The notes under the pieces were generated by a model. That model saw only the letters and a program-made list of their open reading frames with translations. It was not told where the DNA came from and did not search any database. A DNA stretch of 64,000 nt, taken from contig NC_011144.1 in the NCBI RefSeq assembly GCF_000017265.1, positions 1,590,001 through 1,654,000 of the forward strand, written 5' to 3'. Source of the DNA: Phenylobacterium zucineum HLK1 (GTDB taxonomy: Bacteria > Pseudomonadota > Alphaproteobacteria > Caulobacterales > Caulobacteraceae). Below, one piece after another: positions 37,408 to 50,322 of the stretch. The position numbers and the translations under genes were made by a program. The first letter of the stretch is position 1. Each line of letters starts with the position of its first letter.

Positions 37408-38349
37408 ATGAGCGAGGCGAGCGCCGGGCATGAGCCGATCGGTCATGACCATGGGCCGGGCGGCCACGCCCACAGCCACACGGCCAACGCCAACGCCCGG
37501 CAGCTGACGCTCGCCCTAGCGCTGACCTCGGCCTTCCTGGTCGCCGAGGTCATCGGGGGGCTGGTGTTCGGCAGCCTCGCCTTGCTGTCCGACGCAGCCC
37601 ACATGTTCACCGACACGGCCGCGTTGGCGATCGCCCTGGCCGCGATCAAGATCGGGCAGCGAAAGGCCGATGAGCGTCGGACCTTCGGCTACCGTCGCTT
37701 CGAGATCCTGGCCGCGGCGTTCAACGCCGTGCTGCTGTTCGGGGTCGCGCTCTACGTCCTGATCGAAGGCGCGAGACGGATTTTCGAGCCGGCACCGGTG
37801 CAATCCACCGGCATGCTGATCGTGGCCGGGCTCGGCTTGGCGGTGAACCTCATCTCCATGCGGGTCCTCGCAGGCGGCAAGGACAAGAGCCTCAACGTCA
37901 AGGGCGCCTATCTCGAAGTCTGGGCCGACATGGTGGGCTCCGTCGGTGTGATCGCCGGCGCCCTGGTCATCCAGTTCACCGGCTGGAGCTGGGTCGACCC
38001 GGTGGTCGCCATCGCAATCGGGCTCTGGGTGCTTCCTCGCACCTGGGTCCTCCTGCGGGACAGCACCAACATCCTGCTTGAAGGCGCCCCTTCCGGAATC
38101 GCCCTGGCAGGCATTCGCACGACCATCGCCGAGACGCCGGGTGTCGCCGGGGTGCACGACCTGCATCTTTGGGTCTCCGGCGCCGATCAGCCGAGCTGCA
38201 CAGCCCACGTCGTCCTGGCCGCTGGCGCCGACGGGGAGTCCGTCCGACGGCATGTCGCCGCGCGGCTCGAGGCGGACTTCGATGTCCACCACGTCACCAT
38301 CCAAACCGAGACGGCGCCCTGCGACGCGGCGGAGCCCCTTCATCCATGA
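37408..38349 (+). CDS. czcD: CzcD-like cation diffusion facilitator
   Basis: ATG 37408 with a strong upstream AGCGGAGGGA gives 313 aa; an upstream GTG-frame start at 37378 is less likely. There is a His-rich N-terminus ('GHDHGPGGHAHSH'), six transmembrane helices, the HxxxD zinc-site helices 'LLSDAAHMFTDTAALAIALAA' and 'VWADMVGSVGVIAGAL', and a C-terminal cytoplasmic domain ('GVHDLHLWVSGADQPSCTAHV'). It exports Zn/Cd/Co from the cytoplasm to the periplasm, where CzcCBA can take over. Confidence 0.93.
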   Translation: MSEASAGHEPIGHDHGPGGHAHSHTANANARQLTLALALTSAFLVAEVIGGLVFGSLALLSDAAHMFTDTAALAIALAAIKIGQRKADERRTFGYRRFEILAAAFNAVLLFGVALYVLIEGARRIFEPAPVQSTGMLIVAGLGLAVNLISMRVLAGGKDKSLNVKGAYLEVWADMVGSVGVIAGALVIQFTGWSWVDPVVAIAIGLWVLPRTWVLLRDSTNILLEGAPSGIALAGIRTTIAETPGVAGVHDLHLWVSGADQPSCTAHVVLAAGADGESVRRHVAARLEADFDVHHVTIQTETAPCDAAEPLHP

Positions 38350-38420
38350 AGCCCGGTGACCTAATTTGCGAAAGGCGCCTGTTCGGTGCAAGACATCCCG
38401 ACCCAGCTGCGGAGTTCCTC

Positions 38421-38600
38421 ATGAAGATGATCGTCCAGTCGGCCTTCGCGGCCATTGTTCTCAGCGCCTTTTCGGCCGGCGCGGCGCTCGCGGCCGACGA
38501 CTGCTGCTGCAAGGACAAGGACGCCAAGATGGCCTGCTGCGACAAGAAGGGCGAGGCCGCTCCGAACGCGCCAACGCCGGCTCCGCAGCACCAGCACTGA
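38421..38600 (+). CDS. Small exported Cys-rich protein
   Basis: This 59-aa product has a clear signal peptide ('MIVQSAFAAIVLSAFSAGAALA') followed by a mature part of only ~37 residues. That part is dominated by 'DDCCCKDKDAKMACCDKKGE' with five cysteines and a His-containing end 'QHQH'. GTTCCTC-type sequence just upstream is not a good ribosome binding site. A soft-metal-binding role in the periplasm is inferred from composition and from the neighbours czcD and a DUF411 gene. I know no named family for it. Confidence 0.7.
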   Translation: MKMIVQSAFAAIVLSAFSAGAALAADDCCCKDKDAKMACCDKKGEAAPNAPTPAPQHQH

Positions 38601-38620
38601 TCGGGAACGCCGGCGCGCCG

Positions 38621-39073
38621 ATGCTTAGGCTCTCACGCCGGGCGGTTCTCGCGGGCGCGCCGCTTCTTGCGGGCGCGCCCGCGGCCTTCGCCGCTGCGCC
38701 CGCGCTCACCGTCTACAAGACGGCCTCCTGCGGCTGCTGCAGGGGGTGGATCACGACGATGACGCGCGCGGGCTACCGGCCGCAGGTGGTGGTCGTCGAA
38801 GACGTGACCCCGTTCAACAACCGCTACGGGGTCCCCTTCGAGCTCTCCTCCTGTCACCTGTCGACGATCGGCGGCTACGTCGTGGTGGGGCACACCCCGC
38901 CAACCGACGTCGCACGCCTGCTGCGGGAGCGCCCCAAGGCGCTCGGCCTGACCGTACCCGGGATGCCGCTGGGGTCGCCTGGAATGGAGATGCCGGACGG
39001 TCGGAGGGAAGCCTACGCCACGCTCCTGCTGCTTCCGGGCGGCAAGACGCGGGTGTTCGCCCAGCACGGCTGA
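38621..39073 (+). CDS. DUF411 metal-binding protein (CopG-like), exported
   Basis: This 150-aa protein begins with a twin-arginine-like signal ('LSRRAVLAGAPLLAGAPAAFA'). The mature DUF411 domain has the thioredoxin-like 'YKTASCGCCRGWITTM' with CxCC, then 'PFELSSCHLSTIGGYVVVGH' with Cys/His, and the ending 'PGMPLGSPGMEMP', which is Met-rich. DUF411 proteins are found with copper and other metal efflux genes and are thought to bind the metal in the periplasm. It lies 20 bp after the Cys-rich peptide gene, likely in the same transcript. Confidence 0.88.
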   Translation: MLRLSRRAVLAGAPLLAGAPAAFAAAPALTVYKTASCGCCRGWITTMTRAGYRPQVVVVEDVTPFNNRYGVPFELSSCHLSTIGGYVVVGHTPPTDVARLLRERPKALGLTVPGMPLGSPGMEMPDGRREAYATLLLLPGGKTRVFAQHG

Positions 39074-39089
39074 CCGTAGCAAGCGCCGG

Positions 39090-39500
39090 TCAGGCGAGCC
39101 GCACGACCTCGCCATCTTCCTTGGTGAAGCTGTCGGGCTTGCGGTCGAGCAAGTCCAGGACGGCTTCCGAAGGCCGGCTGAGTTTGACGCCCTTGGGCGT
39201 GACGACGATGGGGCGGTTCACGAGGATCGGGTGCGCCACCATCGCGTCGAGGATGGCGTCGTCGCCGACATGGGGTTCGAGCAGGCCCAGCTCGGCCGCC
39301 GGCGTCCCCTTGCCGCGGAGGATGTCGCGCGGCGTGGCGCCCATGGCGGCGAGCAGTTCCTGGAGCTGCGGCTTGGTCCAGCCGGCCTGCAGGTACTCGA
39401 CGACCTCGGGCTCGTAGCCGGCGGCCCGCACCATGGCGACGGTGTTGCGGGAGGTGCCGCAAGCCGGGTTGTGGAAGATGGTGATCGGGAATTCGGACAT
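39090..39500 (-). CDS. arsC: Arsenate reductase, glutaredoxin-dependent type
   Basis: With the start at ATG 39500 (GAGGTG six bases upstream) the protein is 136 aa. It has the active-site 'FHNPACGTSRNTVAMVR' of the ArsC family that uses glutathione and glutaredoxin, 'VNRPIVVTPKGVKLSRPSE' with the substrate-binding Arg, and the typical length. It reduces As(V) to As(III) for export by ACR3. Last gene of the ars operon on this strand, 5 bp behind acr3. Confidence 0.93.
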   Translation of the reverse strand: MSEFPITIFHNPACGTSRNTVAMVRAAGYEPEVVEYLQAGWTKPQLQELLAAMGATPRDILRGKGTPAAELGLLEPHVGDDAILDAMVAHPILVNRPIVVTPKGVKLSRPSEAVLDLLDRKPDSFTKEDGEVVRLA

Positions 39501-39505
39501 GCAGC

Positions 39506-40621
39506 TCACCTCGTGATCGGCGGGGCGCAGCGCGCCGCCACCCGTTGAACGGCCGCGCCCCGCTCGTACCAGCGCTTGGACCGGTTCACGATGGCGACGA
39601 TGGTCAGCATCACCGGCACCTCGATCAGCACGCCGACCACGGTCGCGAGCGCCGCACCGGAGCTGAAGCCGAACAGGCTGATGGCGGCGGCGACGGCCAG
39701 TTCGAAGAAGTTGCTGGCGCCGATCAGCGCCGACGGGCCCGCGACGCAGTGGGCTTCGCCCGTCGCACGGTTCAGCAGATAGGCGATGGCCGAGTTGGCG
39801 TAGACCTGGATCAGGATCGGCACGGCCAGCATGGCGATGATCGCCGGCTGGGTGAGGATCTGCTCGCCCTGGAAGCCGAACAGCAGGACCAGGGTGGCGA
39901 GCAGGGCGGTGAGGGAGAGGGGGCCGATGCGCGCCAGGACGCGCTGGAGCTCGGCTTTGCCGCCGCGCTTGAGGAGCGCGCGCCTCAGCAGCTGCGCCAG
40001 GACGACGGGCACGATGATGTAGAGCCCGACGGAGAGCAGCAGGGTCTCCCAGGGCACGGTGATGGCGGATAGGCCCAGCAGCAGCCCGACGATGGGCGCG
40101 AATGCGACGACCATGATCGCGTCGTTCACCGCCACCTGGCTCAGCGTGAAGTGCGGCTCGCCGCGGGTCAGGTTGCTCCAGACGAACACCATGGCCGTAC
40201 AGGGCGCCGCAGCCAGCAGGATCAGGCCGGCGATGTAGCTGTTGATCTCGCCGGCGGGCAGGTGAGGGCGGAACAGGTAGCCGATGAAGAAGGCGCCCAG
40301 CGCCGCCATCGAGAACGGCTTCACCGCCCAGTTGACGAACAGGGTCACGCCGATGCCGCGCCAGTGCTGGCCGACTTGGCGCATGGCGCCGAAATCGACC
40401 TTCATGAGCATCGGGATGATCATCAGCCAGATGAGCACCGCCACCGGCAGGTTGACCTTGGCGACCTCGGCCCCGCCGATCGCCTGGAAGACGCTCGGGA
40501 AGAGGTGGCCGAGGCCGATGCCGACCACGATGCAGAGCGCGACCCAGAGGGTCAGGAACCGCTCGAAGCGGGACATGGCCTTGGGCCCTTCGGACGGCGC
40601 GGGCGGTTCGATCGTCGTCAT
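39506..40621 (-). CDS. acr3: Arsenite efflux permease ACR3
   Basis: The start MTTIEPPAPSEG overlaps the upstream arsC stop (ATGA) and gives 371 aa. About ten hydrophobic helices and the conserved ACR3 core are seen: 'LILLAAAPCTAMVFVWSNLTRGEPHFTL' with the essential Cys, and 'ASNFFELAVAAAISLFGFSSG'. It exports arsenite from the cytoplasm in exchange for protons. It stands between two different arsenate reductase genes. Confidence 0.95.
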   Translation of the reverse strand: MTTIEPPAPSEGPKAMSRFERFLTLWVALCIVVGIGLGHLFPSVFQAIGGAEVAKVNLPVAVLIWLMIIPMLMKVDFGAMRQVGQHWRGIGVTLFVNWAVKPFSMAALGAFFIGYLFRPHLPAGEINSYIAGLILLAAAPCTAMVFVWSNLTRGEPHFTLSQVAVNDAIMVVAFAPIVGLLLGLSAITVPWETLLLSVGLYIIVPVVLAQLLRRALLKRGGKAELQRVLARIGPLSLTALLATLVLLFGFQGEQILTQPAIIAMLAVPILIQVYANSAIAYLLNRATGEAHCVAGPSALIGASNFFELAVAAAISLFGFSSGAALATVVGVLIEVPVMLTIVAIVNRSKRWYERGAAVQRVAARCAPPITR

Positions 40622-41136
40622 TGGGCGGGCTGGGTCTCGTCGGCGGCCTGGCCGATCTCGCGCAGCTTGGCTTGCAGCGACATGCGGTCGATGGAGGCCA
40701 GCGGCAGGTTGAGGAAGATGCGGATGCGGTTTCCGAGCATGCGGGCCGTTTCGGTGAAGGCCGCGGCGATCTCGGCCTCGGACCCCTGAACGGCGGCCGG
40801 ATCGGGCACGCCCCAGTGGGCGGTCATCGGCTGGCCGGGCCAGACGGGGCACACTTCGCCCGCCGCGTTGTCACAGACGGTGATGATGAAATCGAGCGCC
40901 GGCGCGCCGGGCGCGGCGAACTCGTCCCAGGACTTGGAGCGGAAGTCACCGTCGTCAAAGCCGAGGGCGCGCGTGATCGTGAGCGCGTGGGGATTGACCC
41001 GTCCAGTGGGCATGGAGCCGGCCGAGAAAGCCTTGAAGCGGCCGCGCCCCTCCTTGTTCATCAGGGCTTCGGCGATCACCGATCGCGCCGAGTTTCCGGT
41101 GCACAGGAAGAGGATGTTGTAGGTCTTCTCGGTCAT
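40618..41136 (-). CDS. arsC: Arsenate reductase, low-molecular-weight phosphatase type
   Basis: This 172-aa protein has the LMW-PTP P-loop 'ILFLCTGNSARSVIAEALM' (Cys-x5-Arg-Ser) and 'CDNAAGEVCPVWPGQP' with the redox cysteines, then 'HWGVPDPAAVQG' with the general-acid Asp. This is the thioredoxin- or mycothiol-type arsenate reductase fold, unrelated to the glutaredoxin-type ArsC two genes downstream. Start 10 bp after arsR; stop overlaps acr3. Confidence 0.92.
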   Translation of the reverse strand: MTEKTYNILFLCTGNSARSVIAEALMNKEGRGRFKAFSAGSMPTGRVNPHALTITRALGFDDGDFRSKSWDEFAAPGAPALDFIITVCDNAAGEVCPVWPGQPMTAHWGVPDPAAVQGSEAEIAAAFTETARMLGNRIRIFLNLPLASIDRMSLQAKLREIGQAADETQPAQ

Positions 41137-41146
41137 TGCAGCGTCC

Positions 41147-41500
41147 TCAGGCCTGAGCGCCTTCGGCCACGCAGCACTGGCTGGCGATGGCGGCGAGGGG
41201 GGCGCAGATCTCGGGCGAGCCGCTGCAGCAGTCTTCCATCAGGAAGGCGAGCAGCTCGCGCATGGCGTCATAGTTGGCGGTGTAGATGATCGAACGGCCG
41301 TCTCGGCGGGACGCGATGAGCCCCGCGTGGCTCAGGATGTTGAGGCTGGCCGACAAGGTGTTCGGCAAGACGTCCAGCCGGCGGGCGATCTCGCCCGCGG
41401 CGAGCCCCTCAGGCCCCGCCTGGACGAGCAGGCGGAAGGACGCGAGACGGCCTTCGTGGGCCAGGGCGGCGAGACTAGCGACAGCGGGCTTGGTTTCCAT
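41147..41500 (-). CDS. arsR: ArsR-family arsenic-responsive repressor
   Basis: This 117-aa winged-helix protein has the recognition helix in 'LAAGEIARRLDVLPNTLSASLNILSHAGLIASRRDG' and 'SIIYTANYDAMRELLAFLMEDCCSGSPEIC', with a C-terminal Cys set (CC...C, then 'QCCVAEGAQA') suited to As(III). The cysteines are not in the helix 3 position of classical E. coli ArsR. First gene of the minus-strand operon, divergent from arsH; an operator-like sequence overlaps its start. Confidence 0.92.
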   Translation of the reverse strand: METKPAVASLAALAHEGRLASFRLLVQAGPEGLAAGEIARRLDVLPNTLSASLNILSHAGLIASRRDGRSIIYTANYDAMRELLAFLMEDCCSGSPEICAPLAAIASQCCVAEGAQA

Positions 41501-41517
41501 ATTTCGACGATATAGGA
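41497..41517. promoter_or_regulatory. Putative ArsR operator between arsR and arsH
   Basis: CCATATTTCGACGATATAGGA overlaps the arsR start codon. It is AT-rich against the surroundings and partly palindromic (ATAT...ATAT). A close relative of the sequence lies upstream of the ArsI-like gene, which supports regulator binding. Assignment to ArsR is inferred. Confidence 0.6.
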
Positions 41518-41567
41518 AGTCTGCGGCAGTTTGAAGTCGCTTCCGCCGTCGCTCTCGAGGTTTCCGA

Positions 41568-42302
41568 ATGACCGAGTTTCCCGCCCTGCAGCCGCAGTTC
41601 CTCGAGACGCCCAGCCTGGAGCGACTGAATGCGCAACCTGCGGCGACCCACCCGCCGCGGATCCTGCTCCTCTACGGCTCGCTGCGTGAGCGCTCGTACA
41701 GCCGGCTGTTGACGGAGGAGGCCGCCCGCATGCTGCAGCGCTTCGGCGCCGAGACGCGCATCTTCGATCCGCGCGACCTGCCGCTGCCCGACTCCGTCCC
41801 TCCGGATCACCCGAAGGTGCAGGAGTTGCGGGCGCTGTCGCAGTGGTCTGAGGGCCAGGTTTGGTGCAGCCCGGAGCGGCACGGGGCGATCAGCGGCATC
41901 ATGAAGGCGCAGATCGACTGGATCCCGCTGGAGATCGGCAGCGTGCGGCCGACCCAGGGGCGCACCTTGGCGGTCATGCAGGTGTCCGGCGGCTCGCAGT
42001 CCTTCAACGCCGTGAACACCCTGCGCCTGCTCGGCCGCTGGATGCGGATGATCACCATTCCCAACCAGTCCTCGGTGGCCAAGGCCTACCAGGAGTTCGA
42101 CGAGGCGGGTCGCATGAAGCCGTCCGCCTACTACGACCGCGTCGTGGACGTGATGGAAGAGCTCTACAAGTTCACCCTCCTGACGCGGGATCGCGCCGAT
42201 TACCTCGTCGACCGCTACAGTGAGCGGAAGGCCGAGGGGCGCGAGACCGTGGAGCACGCGCTCGCCGCCGCGGCCATGAGCGAGGAGCGTGCCGTCCAGT
42301 GA
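41568..42302 (+). CDS. arsH: ArsH, NADPH-dependent FMN reductase (organoarsenical oxidase)
   Basis: This 244-aa flavoprotein carries the FMN-binding '[25 protein letters not shown]' and the family signature '[24 protein letters not shown]' and '[22 protein letters not shown]'. ArsH oxidises trivalent methyl and aromatic arsenicals to the less toxic pentavalent forms. Divergent from arsR; its stop overlaps the next start (GTGA). Confidence 0.95.
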   Translation: MTEFPALQPQFLETPSLERLNAQPAATHPPRILLLYGSLRERSYSRLLTEEAARMLQRFGAETRIFDPRDLPLPDSVPPDHPKVQELRALSQWSEGQVWCSPERHGAISGIMKAQIDWIPLEIGSVRPTQGRTLAVMQVSGGSQSFNAVNTLRLLGRWMRMITIPNQSSVAKAYQEFDEAGRMKPSAYYDRVVDVMEELYKFTLLTRDRADYLVDRYSERKAEGRETVEHALAAAAMSEERAVQ

Positions 42303-42808
42303 CCCCATCCAACCTCCAGGCGAGACCGGCCGAACCGTCCGACGCCCCCGCGATCGCATTGATCTACAATCAAGGCATCGAGGATCGCATCGCCACCTTC
42401 GAGACCGAACCCCGCACGCCAGAGCAGGTCGAAGCCTGGTGGGCGCACAATCTGCCGATCGTCGCCGTGACCGATGGGGCGGGCGGCCCGGTCGTAGGTT
42501 ACGCCGCGGTGTTTCCCTACGCGGACCGCTGCTGCTATCGCGGCATCGGCGAGTTCTCGGTCTATGTGCGCCGGGACTGGCGCGGCCGAGGCGTCGGCCG
42601 CGTCGCCATGGAGCAGCTGATCGTCGCGGCGGAGTCCGCGGGCCTCTGGAAGCTGCTTTCCCGCGTCTTCCCTGAGAACCGGGCCAGTCTCAGCCTCATG
42701 GCTCGCCTGGGCTTCAAGGAAGTCGGCGTGCATGAGAAGCACGGCAAGCTGGACGGCGTGTGGCGCGATTGCGTCCTCGTCGAAAGGCTCTTGCCGGCCG
42801 ACCTGTAG
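42299..42808 (+). CDS. arsN1: ArsN1-like GNAT N-acetyltransferase
   Basis: GTG 42299 overlaps the arsH stop and gives 169 aa. The GNAT acetyl-CoA loop is '[20 protein letters not shown]', and '[16 protein letters not shown]' and '[28 protein letters not shown]' are typical of phosphinothricin/methionine-sulfoximine acetyltransferase relatives. In ars operons the family member ArsN1 acetylates arsinothricin. The coupling to arsH favours that role; plain phosphinothricin acetyltransferase is the alternative. Confidence 0.85.
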   Translation: MTPSNLQARPAEPSDAPAIALIYNQGIEDRIATFETEPRTPEQVEAWWAHNLPIVAVTDGAGGPVVGYAAVFPYADRCCYRGIGEFSVYVRRDWRGRGVGRVAMEQLIVAAESAGLWKLLSRVFPENRASLSLMARLGFKEVGVHEKHGKLDGVWRDCVLVERLLPADL

Positions 42809-42820
42809 CGATTGACTCCT

Positions 42821-42841
42821 CCATATTTCGAGAATACCAGA
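42821..42841. promoter_or_regulatory. Second putative ArsR operator, upstream of the ArsI-like gene
   Basis: CCATATTTCGAGAATACCAGA shares its first eleven bases with the element at the arsR start and lies 26 bp before the ArsI-like start codon, ahead of a strong AAGGAGGA ribosome binding site. It suggests a separate, arsenic-regulated promoter for this gene. Confidence 0.55.
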
Positions 42842-42866
42842 AATGTCGATCTAAGGAGGATCAGCC

Positions 42867-43331
42867 ATGCACCGTATGCACCTGCACGTGACCGTTCCCG
42901 ACCTCGGCGCGTCGATCGTTTTCTATGAGACCCTGTTCGGGGCGGCGCCGGCCGTTGTCAAAGACGACTACGCCAAGTGGATGCTCGACGATCCGCGCGT
43001 GAACTTCGCCATCTCCCAGCGGCACGGCAACCTCGGGGTCGATCACATCGGCATCCAGACCGACACGTCCGAGGAGCTGCAGGCGTTGGCCAGCCGTCTG
43101 AAAGCGGCGGGCGCGCAGACCTTCGATCAGGAGGCCACCACCTGTTGCTATGCCCGCTCGGACAAGAGCTGGGTGACCGATCCGGCCGGCGTCCGTTGGG
43201 AAACCTTCCATACCTTCGGCGAGGCCACGACCTACGGCGAAGACCCCTCCGTCCTGCCAGAGGCCGCCAACCCCGTCGTGGCTTGCTGCGGTTCGGCGTC
43301 GGCGCCTGAACCCGCCGCGGCCTGCTGCTAG
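42867..43331 (+). CDS. arsI: ArsI/CadI-like VOC metalloenzyme (C-As lyase family)
   Basis: This 154-aa protein has a glyoxalase/VOC fold with the N-terminal 'MHLHVTVPDLGASIVFYETLFG', metal-site His in 'GVDHIGIQ', Glu in 'WETFHTFG', and the thiol pair 'TTCCYARSDKSWV' that in ArsI binds trivalent organoarsenicals. The C-terminus adds Cys clusters ('VACCGSAS', 'AACC'). ArsI breaks the carbon-arsenic bond of methyl or aromatic As(III). Cadmium-induced CadI proteins share the fold, but the CC pair and the ars context favour ArsI. AAGGAGGA precedes the start. Confidence 0.88.
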   Translation: MHRMHLHVTVPDLGASIVFYETLFGAAPAVVKDDYAKWMLDDPRVNFAISQRHGNLGVDHIGIQTDTSEELQALASRLKAAGAQTFDQEATTCCYARSDKSWVTDPAGVRWETFHTFGEATTYGEDPSVLPEAANPVVACCGSASAPEPAAACC

Positions 43332-43411
43332 CCGGGTCGCCCGGGAGCTCGCGGGCCTCTGGTCCCGCGGGGCTCAGCGCCACCTCTGCCGCCCGGCGGC
43401 GTTTGGCCTGC

Positions 43412-43984
43412 ATGTGCAACGACTACCGCTACACCCAGTCGCCGGACACGCTTCGGGAAGAGTTCAGCCAGTTGAAGATCCCGCTGCGTTTCGCGGGCGA
43501 CGCCACACCGAACTACCCGCCCTATGACGACATCCGGCCGAACCAGACGGCGCCGATCATTCGCGGGGGCTCGGAGGGCGTGGAACTCTCCGTCACGCCC
43601 TGGGCCTGGAAGTCATCGAGCGGCAAGCCGGTGTTCAACTTCCGCTCCGAGGGCCGCAGCTTCGCCAAGAGCGAACGCTGCCTGATTCCCTCAGACGGCT
43701 TCTACGAGTTCACGACGCCGGACGACCCCAACCAGCGGCTGAAGGACAAGCACCTCTTCACCCTGGCGGGCGAGCCCTGGTTCTGGATCGCGGGCCTGGT
43801 GAAGGAGGGGGCCTTCGCCATGCTGACCACCTCGCCGGGGCCAGACATTGCGCCCTACCACGATCGGCAGATCGTCGTGCTGGGCCGGCAAGAAGGCTTG
43901 GACTGGCTCGACCTGTCGAAGCCCGAGGCGGAGATCCTGCGCCCGCTGCCCGCCGGCAGTCTCACCCATGAACAGGTCCGGTGA
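43412..43984 (+). CDS. SOS-response-associated peptidase (YedK/HMCES, SRAP family)
   Basis: The start must be MCNDYRYTQ at 43412 because catalytic Cys2 has to follow the removed Met; 190 aa. Family motifs are 'NYPPYDDIRPNQTAPII', 'NFRSEGRSFAKSERCLIPSDGFYEF' with catalytic Glu, and 'PYHDRQIVVL' with the active-site His. SRAP proteins form a covalent adduct with abasic sites in single-stranded DNA to protect them. Its place between the ars and czc genes is unexplained; it appears to be a stand-alone gene. Confidence 0.93.
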   Translation: MCNDYRYTQSPDTLREEFSQLKIPLRFAGDATPNYPPYDDIRPNQTAPIIRGGSEGVELSVTPWAWKSSSGKPVFNFRSEGRSFAKSERCLIPSDGFYEFTTPDDPNQRLKDKHLFTLAGEPWFWIAGLVKEGAFAMLTTSPGPDIAPYHDRQIVVLGRQEGLDWLDLSKPEAEILRPLPAGSLTHEQVR

Positions 43985-44074
43985 AGGCGCGCTTAGCCGG
44001 CGACGCGGGAAGGGTGGATTTGCGGGGGCCGTCTGGGCTGCTAGAAGTCGGGGACTCGGGAGTCTGCCGCCTCA

Positions 44075-44524
44075 GTGTTCAACCGCCGTAAGCCTCGGCT
44101 GCGATTGTTCTTCGCCATGTGCTGCCTGGCGTTGATGGCGGTGCTGACTCATCAGGGCGCCGTGGCGAGCGTCGACCGGGTCCAGCATGCCCTGGGCGTC
44201 GAGCACGCCCCGAACGCCTTGGCCGGCGCGGTCTCCTTCGACCACGACCATGATCACGACGCCGACCATCATGGCGACCATCACGCCGCGGCGGACGCCG
44301 ATGACGACCATGGGCGGCCGGACAGCGGCGACCAGGGCCCCGATGACGGGGTCCGCGGTCACCACCACGCCGGGGAAGCCTCCCAATTCGCCGCCCTCGA
44401 GGCCGAGCGTCTGCCGGCGCTGATCCTGGCGACCGGCGCCGCCCTGGACCTGCCGCGAGCTGACGGGCCGGAGTCCTGGCCAAGCGCCCGGCTAGAACGA
44501 CCTCCAAAGCCGCTCTCGATCTGA
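44075..44524 (+). CDS. His/Asp-rich exported protein preceding the second czc operon
   Basis: The GTG start at 44075 gives 149 aa. A basic N-terminus and a hydrophobic segment ('RLFFAMCCLALMAVLTHQGA') form a signal or anchor. The middle is a metal-binding-looking tract 'DHDHDHDADHHGDHHAAADA', followed by 'GHHHAGEASQ'. Comparable small His-rich proteins accompany czc operons and are thought to be periplasmic metal chelators or sensors. It has 60 bp to czcC. Not a family I can name with confidence. Confidence 0.75.
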   Translation: MFNRRKPRLRLFFAMCCLALMAVLTHQGAVASVDRVQHALGVEHAPNALAGAVSFDHDHDHDADHHGDHHAAADADDDHGRPDSGDQGPDDGVRGHHHAGEASQFAALEAERLPALILATGAALDLPRADGPESWPSARLERPPKPLSI

Positions 44525-44583
44525 ACGCCTGACCGCGCGAGGCCCCGCCACGCGCGCCGTTTCACCGTGCTTCGAGAGACCTC

Positions 44584-45878
44584 ATGTCCATCTTCCGTCC
44601 GAGTTGCGCCCTGGCGCGGCTCCTCGCCGCGCCGCTTCTGGCGGCGCTGGCGCTCGCCTTCGGCGCTGGCGCCGCTCTGGCCCAGGCGCCCGCGCCGTCC
44701 CTGACGCTCACCGACGCGGTGACGCGGGCGCTCGCCGCCGATCCGTCCACCGCCGCTGCCGAGGCGCGGGTGGAGGCCGCCCGGGCGGCTGCGCGCCAAG
44801 CGGGCCTGCGGCCTAACCCCTCGCTGGGCGTAGAGCTGGAGAACTTCGCAGGCTCGGGCGCCTACTCTGTCTTGGACCGCACCGAAGCCACGGTAAGCTA
44901 CCAGCAGACGTTCGAGCGCGGCGGCAAGCGCACGGCGCGCACCGCCGTGGCGGCCGCTGAGATCGAGTTGGTCCACCGGCGCCAGGAGGTTCGACGCCTG
45001 GACCTCATCAAGGAGGTGCAGGTCGCCTACGCCGAAGCGTTGGCCGCCGAAGCGGATCTGCTGATCGCCGAGGCCCGGCTGATCGCCGCCCATCGCTCCC
45101 AGTCCGACATCTCGCGGCGGGTCCGCAGCGCGCGCGACCCGCTGTTCGCCGGCGCCCGCGCCGAGACCCTGACCGCTCAGGCCGAGATCGCCCGCGACCA
45201 GGCGCGAGAGACGGCGCGCAATGCGCGAGCGGCGCTCGCCGCGTTCTGGGGCGGCGGCTCCGAGTTCGCGCTCGACCTGGAGACTTTCTTCTTCCGCACC
45301 GCGCCCGCTGCGCCGGCGGCGCCCGCGGAGACCGCGGACCTGGCCCTTCTGGCGGCCACCCGTGACGCCGCCCTGGCGCGGGTGGAGCTGGAGCGCGCCC
45401 GTCAGGTCGCCGACCCCACCCTGCGGGCGGGCGTCCGCTACTTTGGTCAGGGCTCGGACGTCGCCCTGGTGGTCGGCGGCACGATCCCGCTGCAGCGCTA
45501 CGACACCAACAAGGCCGGCGTGGAGCGAGCCCTGGCCGAGCGCAACGCGGCCGAGGCCGACATCGCCGCCGCCCGGGTGCTGCAGGCCCGGGAGGTCGCG
45601 CGGCTGCGGGCCAAGCTCGCCGCCTCTGCGGCCGAGTCCGAGCGGATTCGCGCCGAGGTGATCCCGTCGGCGATCAAGACCGTCGAGCTGGTGCGGGCGG
45701 GCTTCAACCGCGGGGGCTTCCAGTACATCGACGTCACCGAGGCCGAACGCGCCCTGGCCGACGCCCGGGCCCGGCGGGTCGCGGTGCTGCGCCAGCACCA
45801 CACCGACCAGGCCGCCCTAGACCGGCTCACCGGCCGCTTCGCCCATCTTGCATCCACGCCTTCCGCGGAGCCCCGCTG

Positions 45879-45879
<1 letters not shown>
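44584..45879 (+). CDS. czcC: CzcC-like outer-membrane efflux protein, second copy
   Basis: This 431-aa TolC-family protein has a signal peptide ('LLAAPLLAALALAFGAGAALA') and two OEP repeats. The stretch 'LRPNPSLGVELENFAGSGAY' is the CzcC signature strand also seen in the first copy, yet overall the two copies look clearly diverged, so this is not a recent duplication. The stop overlaps the czcB start by one base. Confidence 0.9.
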
Positions 45880-50321
<4,442 letters not shown>

Positions 50322-50322
<1 letters not shown>

